From: Flavobacteriales bacterium
Lineage (GTDB): Bacteria > Bacteroidota > Bacteroidia > Flavobacteriales > PHOS-HE28
Length of the DNA: 19,449 nt
Direction: 5' to 3'
Assembly: GCA_008016945.1 (NCBI GenBank)
Contig: SSGN01000203.1
Location: 1-19,449, forward strand
Of this stretch, positions 14,634 to 19,449 are shown piece by piece. The position numbers were made by a program, and so were the translations under genes. The stretch's first letter is position 1, and the number at the start of each line of letters is the position of its first letter. The notes below the pieces were generated by a model. It made no database searches. It was given only the letters and a program-made list of their open reading frames with translations, and was not told the DNA's origin.

Positions 14634-16859
14634 ATGGGAAGTGAACTGATGTACTACATCCCCCTGATGGGATTGGTTGGCCTGGTGGTCATGATCGGCA
14701 AGGCCATGTGGGTGAACAAGCAGGATGCTGGTGATGCCAACATGAAGGAGCTCGCGGGCTACATCGCTCGCGGTGCGAGCGCCTTCCTTAAAGCCGAATG
14801 GAAAGTACTGGGCGTATTCGCCGTGATCGCCGCGGTCCTGCTCGCTTGGAGCGCGGAACTGGAAGCTGTTGCTAAGCACACGGATTGGGTCATCGCCATC
14901 GCCTTCCTGATCGGTGCCTTCTTCAGTGCCTTCGCCGGATGGATCGGCATGAGCATCGCCACTAAAGCGAACGTGCGTACCACACAAGCCGCGCGCACCA
15001 GCCTGGCACAAGGGCTCAAGGTGAGCTTCACCGGCGGTACCGTGATGGGCCTCGGCGTGGCTGGTCTGGCCGTGCTCGGCCTCAGCACGCTGTTCATCGT
15101 GTTCTTGAAGATGTACGTTACCGACGGTATGGTGAACGGCGATAGCATGATGCAATGCCTGGAAGTGCTCGCCGGCTTCAGCCTTGGAGCGGAGTCCATT
15201 GCGCTCTTCGCCCGTGTGGGTGGCGGTATCTATACCAAGGCCGCCGACGTGGGCGCCGATCTCGTGGGCAAGGTGGAAGCCGGTATCCCCGAGGATGACG
15301 CCCGCAACCCCGCGACCATCGCCGACAACGTGGGTGACAACGTGGGCGACGTGGCCGGCATGGGTGCCGACCTCTTCGGTAGTTATGTGGCCACCATGCT
15401 CGCTACCATGGTGCTCGGCCGCGAGGTGGTGAGCGCCGACAACTTCGGCGGCATGGCCCCGATCCTGCTCCCGATGGTGATCGCCGGTCTGGGCGTGTTG
15501 TTCTCCATCGTCGGTACCTTCTTCGTGAAGATCAACAAGGACAGCGACAGCGTGATGGCGGCCTTGAACAAAGGCAACCTGGGTTCCATGATCCTGGTGG
15601 CGATCACCAGCTACCCGCTCGTTCAATGGATGCTACCCGGAACCATGCAGTTCGTGCGGAACGGTGTTTCCACGGAGATCACCAGCATGAATGTGTTCTG
15701 GGCCATCATGCTCGGCCTCGTCGTTGGCACGCTGATGAGCATGGTCACCGAGTACTACACCAGCATGGGCCGTCGCCCGGTATTGAGCATCGTGCGCAAG
15801 AGCGGCACGGGCCACGGCACCAACGTGATCGGTGGTCTGGCCATGGGCATGGAGAGCACCGTGTTGCCGATCCTGATCCTTGCCGCCGGCATCTGGGGTT
15901 CGTTCGCATTGGCAGGCATGTACGGAGTGGCCATCGCGGCCGCTGGCATGATGGCCACCACCGCCATGCAACTCGCCATCGACGCCTTCGGTCCCATCGC
16001 CGACAACGCCGGTGGCATCGCCGAAATGAGCGGCCTGCCGAAGGAAGTGCGTGAGCGCACCGACAACCTGGACGCCGTGGGCAACACCACCGCCGCCACG
16101 GGCAAAGGCTTCGCCATCGCTTCCGCAGCACTCACCGCCCTCGCGCTGTTCGCGGCCTACGTGGGCATGAGTGGCATCAGCGGTATCGACATCTACAAGG
16201 CCGATGTGTTGGCCATGCTGTTCGTGGGTGGCATGATCCCCTTCTTCTTCAGCAGCCTCGCGATCAGCGCCGTTGGCAAAGCCGCAATGGACATGGTGAA
16301 GGAAGTGCGCCGCCAATTCCGCGAGATCCCTGGCATCATGGAAGGCAAGGCCAAGCCCGAGTACGAGAAGTGCGTGGCCATCAGCACCCAGGCTTCGATC
16401 CGCGAGATGATCGCACCAGGTGCACTGGCGCTCTTGGCTCCGATCATCGTTGGGTTCCTCGCCGGCCCCGAGGCACTGGGTGGCCTGCTCGCCGGTATCA
16501 CCGTGAGCGGGGTGCTCATGGGCATGTTCCAGAACAACGCCGGTGGTGCTTGGGACAACGCCAAGAAGAGCTTCGAGAAAGGCGTGGACATCGACGGCAC
16601 CATGTACTACAAGCACAAGGCCGACAAGCCGAGCGCTCCGCACCAGGCCGCAGTGACCGGTGATACCGTGGGCGACCCCTTCAAGGACACCTCGGGCCCC
16701 TCGATGAACATCCTCATCAAGCTGACCTCCATCGTGGCGCTGATCATCGCTCCGCACATCAATGAGGCCGGTCATGTGGCCCACAGCAGCAACGAGCCGG
16801 TACAAAAGGTCGAAGTGGCGAACGTGGTGGAGACGACCACGGACGCGCACACGCACTGA
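14634..16859 (+). CDS. hppA: Membrane-bound ion-translocating pyrophosphatase, K+-dependent type
   Basis: 741 residues with about 16 membrane helices. The enzyme hydrolyses PPi and pumps H+ (or Na+) outward across the inner membrane. The substrate motif DX7KXE is at D205-K213-E215, followed by DNVGDNVGD at 231-239. The C-terminal acidic site is [12 protein letters not shown] at 634-645 and is followed by [20 protein letters not shown] at 483-491 has Ala487 and Gly490 where K+-independent enzymes have Lys and Thr, so this belongs to the K+-dependent class. Whether it moves H+ or Na+ cannot be settled by eye. A hydrophilic tail of about 30 residues ending DAHTH follows the last helix. A second in-frame Met at 14649, preceded by GGAAGTG, is an alternative start. 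Confidence 0.96.
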   Translation: MGSELMYYIPLMGLVGLVVMIGKAMWVNKQDAGDANMKELAGYIARGASAFLKAEWKVLGVFAVIAAVLLAWSAELEAVAKHTDWVIAIAFLIGAFFSAFAGWIGMSIATKANVRTTQAARTSLAQGLKVSFTGGTVMGLGVAGLAVLGLSTLFIVFLKMYVTDGMVNGDSMMQCLEVLAGFSLGAESIALFARVGGGIYTKAADVGADLVGKVEAGIPEDDARNPATIADNVGDNVGDVAGMGADLFGSYVATMLATMVLGREVVSADNFGGMAPILLPMVIAGLGVLFSIVGTFFVKINKDSDSVMAALNKGNLGSMILVAITSYPLVQWMLPGTMQFVRNGVSTEITSMNVFWAIMLGLVVGTLMSMVTEYYTSMGRRPVLSIVRKSGTGHGTNVIGGLAMGMESTVLPILILAAGIWGSFALAGMYGVAIAAAGMMATTAMQLAIDAFGPIADNAGGIAEMSGLPKEVRERTDNLDAVGNTTAATGKGFAIASAALTALALFAAYVGMSGISGIDIYKADVLAMLFVGGMIPFFFSSLAISAVGKAAMDMVKEVRRQFREIPGIMEGKAKPEYEKCVAISTQASIREMIAPGALALLAPIIVGFLAGPEALGGLLAGITVSGVLMGMFQNNAGGAWDNAKKSFEKGVDIDGTMYYKHKADKPSAPHQAAVTGDTVGDPFKDTSGPSMNILIKLTSIVALIIAPHINEAGHVAHSSNEPVQKVEVANVVETTTDAHTH

Positions 16860-16873
16860 ACGATCCGCAACTG

Positions 16874-16911
16874 AACGCAGCAGCCCCGCCGATCGGCGGG
16901 GCTGCTGCGTT
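16874..16911. terminator. 38-nt perfect palindrome, likely bidirectional terminator
   Basis: Two arms of 17 bases (AACGCAGCAGCCCCGCC and its exact complement) flank a GATC loop. It begins 15 bases past the pyrophosphatase stop and ends eight bases from the stop of the convergent gene at 16919. Neither side has a long T run, as is common for Bacteroidota terminators. Its position between convergent genes strongly suggests it stops transcription from both sides. Confidence 0.85.
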
Positions 16912-16918
16912 GTGGGGG

Positions 16919-17818
16919 TCACTCGATCCACCAGTGGAACCGGAACATGTCCAACTGATCATCGCCCATACCGATCGCATGTCGACGCTTCGCATAGCCG
17001 GGGAGTAGCTCGTTCTCCTCGAACCCGAGAAGAACGCCGTACGGATGAAGTGCACCTCTGGATCGTGCGAGTTGATCGTGGCACGTGGCGTATGTGCGTG
17101 GGAAGATCAGGCCCTTCTTCAGCCACTTGCGCAATGTCCTGCGTCGCGCATGGAGGTGCTCCGGTGTTACGTGGAAGAGGAAGGTTTCGAAGTCGCTGTT
17201 CATGCCATACCGTTGAATGGATGGCACAGGGAGTTGACCGGCCACGATACTGTCCAACACGAGGTCGTGTTGATGGATGACGTCGCGCAGCACCGCTTGA
17301 GCTTCCGGATGGCCGTTCAGTTCATGTCCGTACCCACCGTATTCCCGGCTCAAGGAATCGATCACGAACTGGTAACGCAGCCCGATGCGTGTGGTGGGCA
17401 CCGGTCTCCCGGGGTTCGGTCCGTCGGCCCAAGGCATGTGTTCCGCTTGGACCGTGACGCATCTGCGCTCCAGCGCGTCGAACCAGGTCGTATCGAGAAC
17501 GGGTATCAGTTTTTCGCGATCGAGCCACATCCAAAGCGCTGAACCTTGTTCAGCGGCTTTGAGAAAGTAGCGTGCTGCGGTCGCAGTGTCACCGAGCGCA
17601 CACGCATTGAACGCCGCTGCATAGGTCTCCGGTGGAAGAAGCGCATAGCGCCGCTCCAGATCGTGGAGCTTTTGCAGGGCGGAAGTAGGGTTGCCGTCCA
17701 GCATGTCCGCGTACACCTCTAGCGCTTCCTGATGATACCGGATGTAGTTCTGGCCGGTCAGCAACGAAGGGCAGAACGGCGCGGACAAAAGGAAGAGCGC
17801 GTGGATCGATATTCGCAT
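16919..17818 (-). CDS. Secreted protein of unknown function (299 aa)
   Basis: Residues 1-22 are a signal peptide (hydrophobic core IHALFLLSAPF). Residues 25-110 are helical and repeat-like: EALEVYADMLDGNPTSALQKL, then ETYAAAFNACALGDTATAARYFLKAAEQG, which resembles a pair of TPR/Sel1-type helical repeats. The C-terminal half contains RYQFVIDSL, an EFLFHVTPEHL-like segment (FETFLFHVTPEHLHARRR), GLIFPRTYATCHDQLARSRG and HPYG. That order is loosely reminiscent of DUF6624-type proteins of Bacteroidota, but I am not confident. No known catalytic motif. It converges with the pyrophosphatase gene and shares its terminator. Its left-flanking octamer CATCTTTG is ten bases before the ATG. Confidence 0.78.
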   Translation of the reverse strand: MRISIHALFLLSAPFCPSLLTGQNYIRYHQEALEVYADMLDGNPTSALQKLHDLERRYALLPPETYAAAFNACALGDTATAARYFLKAAEQGSALWMWLDREKLIPVLDTTWFDALERRCVTVQAEHMPWADGPNPGRPVPTTRIGLRYQFVIDSLSREYGGYGHELNGHPEAQAVLRDVIHQHDLVLDSIVAGQLPVPSIQRYGMNSDFETFLFHVTPEHLHARRRTLRKWLKKGLIFPRTYATCHDQLARSRGALHPYGVLLGFEENELLPGYAKRRHAIGMGDDQLDMFRFHWWIE

Positions 17819-17828
17819 GGGCTGCTGT

Positions 17829-17836
17829 CAAAGATG
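17829..17836 (-). promoter_or_regulatory. Possible -7 element (CATCTTTG) close to a start codon
   Basis: The minus-strand octamer CATCTTTG matches TAnnTTTG except at the first base and lies ten bases before the ATG at 17818. It sits in the short gap behind the deoxynucleoside kinase gene. Confidence 0.32.
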
Positions 17837-17873
17837 CGGACCATGTCACGGATCAACGCCGGAAAGCGTGCGC

Positions 17874-18698
17874 TCACCGCTTCTTCGCCACCGCCTTCTT
17901 CGCCACCGCCTTTTTCGCTGCGGGCTTGCTCTTCGCACTGGTCTTCACCGGCGCAGCAGCGGCCTTGCCCGCAGGTTTCGACACGGCCTTGCCGACTGGT
18001 TTGGACGTTGCCTTTCCGTTCGTGGTAGCGGGCTTTCCGATCGTGATCACCTTCACCTCGCTCTTGGCGCCAGAGGGTTCCATCGGGAACAGGCCGTGGA
18101 TCTCCGCATCGATGCGGCTGATGATGCGGCCGAGGTCCTCCGGGTCGTTGTGGAAGCTGTTGTCCTCCACATCGATCACCAGCAACTTGCCCTTGTCGTA
18201 CTTCTCGATCCAGGCGTCGTAGCGTTCGTTCAGCCGCTTCAGGTATTCGATGCTGATGCTGTTCTCATACTCGCGGCCGCGTTCGCTGATCTGCTTCACC
18301 AGTTTGTCCACCGGAGCCTGCAGGTAGATCAGCAGGTCGGGCGGCTGGATCGCGCTGTCCATGTTCTGGAACAGGCGGAAGTAGTTCTCGAAATCGCGCG
18401 TGGTCATCAGCCCCATGGCGTGCAGGTTGGGCGCGAAGATGAAGGCGTCCTCGTAGATCGTGCGGTCCTGGATCACGTTGCGACCGCTGCGGCGGATGTC
18501 CAGCAACTGCTCGAAACGGGAGTTGAGGAAGAAGATCTGCAGGTTGAAGCTCCACCGCTGCATGTCCTTGTAGAAGTCGAACAGGTAGGGGTTGTTGTCA
18601 ACGGCCTCTTGCAGTTGGTCCCACTTGTAGTGTTTGGCCAGCAGTTGGGTGAGGGTGGTCTTGCCAGAGCCGATGTTACCTGCGATCGCGATATGCAT
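17874..18698 (-). CDS. Deoxynucleoside kinase with lysine/alanine-rich C-terminal tail
   Basis: Residues 1-203 are a deoxynucleoside kinase domain (dCK/dGK/dAK superfamily), which phosphorylates deoxynucleosides with ATP in salvage. The P-loop GNIGSGKTT is at 7-15, the acceptor region Glu31 follows, the DRT motif is at 78-80 in the phrase QDRTIYEDAFIF, and the lid arginines are in ISERGREYE at 137-145. The usual Bacteroidota protein ends near residue 205. Here about 70 more residues follow. Residues 221-274 contain fifteen lysines, no acidic residue and many Ala, Pro and Ser, ending AAKKAVAKKAVAKKR, like histone H1 tails. The frame runs without break from the kinase domain into the tail. A CNT transporter elsewhere in the window fits the salvage role. 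Nucleoside preference unknown. Confidence 0.92.
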   Translation of the reverse strand: MHIAIAGNIGSGKTTLTQLLAKHYKWDQLQEAVDNNPYLFDFYKDMQRWSFNLQIFFLNSRFEQLLDIRRSGRNVIQDRTIYEDAFIFAPNLHAMGLMTTRDFENYFRLFQNMDSAIQPPDLLIYLQAPVDKLVKQISERGREYENSISIEYLKRLNERYDAWIEKYDKGKLLVIDVEDNSFHNDPEDLGRIISRIDAEIHGLFPMEPSGAKSEVKVITIGKPATTNGKATSKPVGKAVSKPAGKAAAAPVKTSAKSKPAAKKAVAKKAVAKKR

Positions 18699-18720
18699 GA
18701 TGAGGGCTGAAAGAGGAATG

Positions 18721-18728
18721 CGAAGATA
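18721..18728 (-). promoter_or_regulatory. Putative -7 element for the deoxynucleoside kinase gene (TATCTTCG)
   Basis: The minus-strand octamer TATCTTCG lies 22 bases before the ATG at 18698 and just beyond a small inverted repeat that may end the upstream gene. Confidence 0.48.
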
Positions 18729-18733
18729 CCCGC

Positions 18734-18751
18734 CTCGCCGATCGGCGCGAG
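18734..18751 (-). terminator. Possible hairpin after the propeller-like gene
   Basis: CTCGCCGATCGGCGCGAG contains the 12-base palindrome CGCCGATCGGCG (18736-18747), 44 bases past the stop of the upstream minus-strand gene. Its GCCGATCGGC core also forms the centre of the strong terminator at 16874-16911. No T run follows, and it is directly next to the kinase promoter octamer. Weak. Confidence 0.3.
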
Positions 18752-18791
18752 TGTTGTGGAAAAGTCGTGGACCCTTGTGCCGGCGTCGGTC

Positions 18792-19449
18792 TCAGCGCGG
18801 GGTGTGCAGCTGGTGCAGCGCGATACCCGTGGGGGTATGCACGTACAGGCGACCTCTTTCGATCCGGAAGCCGAGCATGTCGGTGCGCAATGCATCGGGG
18901 ATCGTTAGTGTGTCGGTGGCGAAGGAGCGCATGTCGTAGATCTGTATGGCGCCATCCTGGAGGTAGTGGATCGAATCGCCGCGCACCTCGAAACAGGTGA
19001 TGTTCGTCAACGGGATCGTTCGCACGTAGGTGCCGAACAGGTCGAACACGAGGAGGCCCTGGGCGGGGTCGTTCACATACAGGCGGCTGTCGTGCTCTTG
19101 CATGGCCGTGGGTGCGGGCGTGATACCGAGTAGCTGGTCGAGCCGCCCTGTGTTGGCCAGCTTGCGCAGTTGGGCATTCACGCGGATCAGCTCCAGTTCC
19201 TGCTGGTCGAAGAACCAGAAGCCGTTCTGAACGCTGGCGCAGGCAAGCACCACCTGCGGATAGCCGTTGCGCGGCAGGTTGAGCACGCTGCCCTGCACGG
19301 CCAGTGTGTTGTCCAATACGGCGAGCTGCCCTTGTTCCTGGGAGAAGATCACGGGTTTCAGCGAGTAGAAGGCATCGATGCTGCTGATACGGCCGAAGGT
19401 CTTCGCGCTGTTCCGGATGCGGGCTGTGCCGGAGGGGTCATACAATGAC
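18792..19449 (-). CDS. Propeller-like extracytoplasmic protein, C-terminal part (runs off right edge)
   Basis: The minus-strand frame is open to the window edge, so only the last roughly 219 residues are visible and the true start lies outside. An apparent start at 19445 is a TTG inside the frame and has no support. The sequence has a repeated pattern of short strands separated by turns (for example GFWFFDQQELELIRVN, RLYVNDPAQGLLVFDLFGTYVRTIPL, GDSIHYLQDGAIQIYDM, RGRLYVHTPTGIALHQL). Each strand group resembles a blade of an NHL/six-bladed beta-propeller. This is likely an exported protein or lipoprotein, but its N-terminus is not visible. It precedes the deoxynucleoside kinase with a 93-bp gap. 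Function unknown. Confidence 0.75.
   Translation of the reverse strand, partial: SLYDPSGTARIRNSAKTFGRISSIDAFYSLKPVIFSQEQGQLAVLDNTLAVQGSVLNLPRNGYPQVVLACASVQNGFWFFDQQELELIRVNAQLRKLANTGRLDQLLGITPAPTAMQEHDSRLYVNDPAQGLLVFDLFGTYVRTIPLTNITCFEVRGDSIHYLQDGAIQIYDMRSFATDTLTIPDALRTDMLGFRIERGRLYVHTPTGIALHQLHTPR

Noticed and set aside
15633..16931. A 432-codon minus-strand frame antisense to the pyrophosphatase.
   Set aside because: The composition (His, Gly, Arg, Asp rich) is that of a shadow frame; the plus-strand protein is a full, conserved enzyme.
17876..17920. The repeated CTTCTTCGCCACCGC units looked like a small CRISPR or satellite.
   Set aside because: They are the codons of the Lys/Ala tail of the deoxynucleoside kinase in frame; there are no spacers.

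Overview
The window comes from a GC-rich member of the Bacteroidota, most likely a Flavobacteriales-type lineage. I infer this from a DUF6089/PorG-type outer membrane protein, a FISUMP-domain protein with a T9SS-CTD-like module, lone secreted proteins, an almost complete lack of Shine-Dalgarno sequences, and a recurring upstream octamer TAnnTT(T/C)(G/A) that matches the Bacteroidota sigma-factor -7 element (TAnnTTTG). The coding content is mostly housekeeping and membrane transport. I see no phage, integrase, transposase, CRISPR array, tRNA or rRNA.

Layout. (1) 1-4905, minus strand, read from right to left: a flippase-like (LPG synthase TM / UPF0104) membrane protein, a NupC/CNT nucleoside transporter, a small membrane protein, a large secreted orphan, and the N-terminal part of a ClC chloride channel that runs off the left edge. 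The left edge carries a 69-bp exact, in-frame copy of the ClC N-terminus where the channel core should continue, which looks like a contig-end artefact or a recent tandem duplication. (2) 5078-7957, plus strand: two tandem APC-superfamily amino-acid permeases. (3) 7958-8298: gene-free spacer. (4) 8299-11894, minus strand: a DUF6089/PorG-like barrel, a bifunctional nuclease (DUF151 + UVR), and etfA and etfB. (5) 12110-16859, plus strand: pyruvate dehydrogenase E1 beta (divergent from etfB), a FISUMP-domain secreted protein, and a K+-dependent-type membrane pyrophosphatase that ends at a strong 38-nt palindromic terminator. (6) 16919-19449, minus strand: a secreted orphan, a deoxynucleoside kinase with an unusual lysine/alanine-rich tail, and the C-terminal part of a propeller-like protein that runs off the right edge.

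How the genes work together: pdhB, etfAB and the membrane pyrophosphatase are central energy metabolism (acetyl-CoA production, electron transfer from flavin dehydrogenases to quinone, ion pumping from PPi). The CNT transporter and deoxynucleoside kinase are both nucleoside-salvage functions. The two permeases would import or exchange amino acids.

I found no convincing new multi-gene system. The most unusual items are the histone-H1-like tail on the deoxynucleoside kinase, the CTD-like module placed before a FISUMP domain, the promoter octamers lying almost on top of some start codons, and the in-frame ClC repeat at the left edge.
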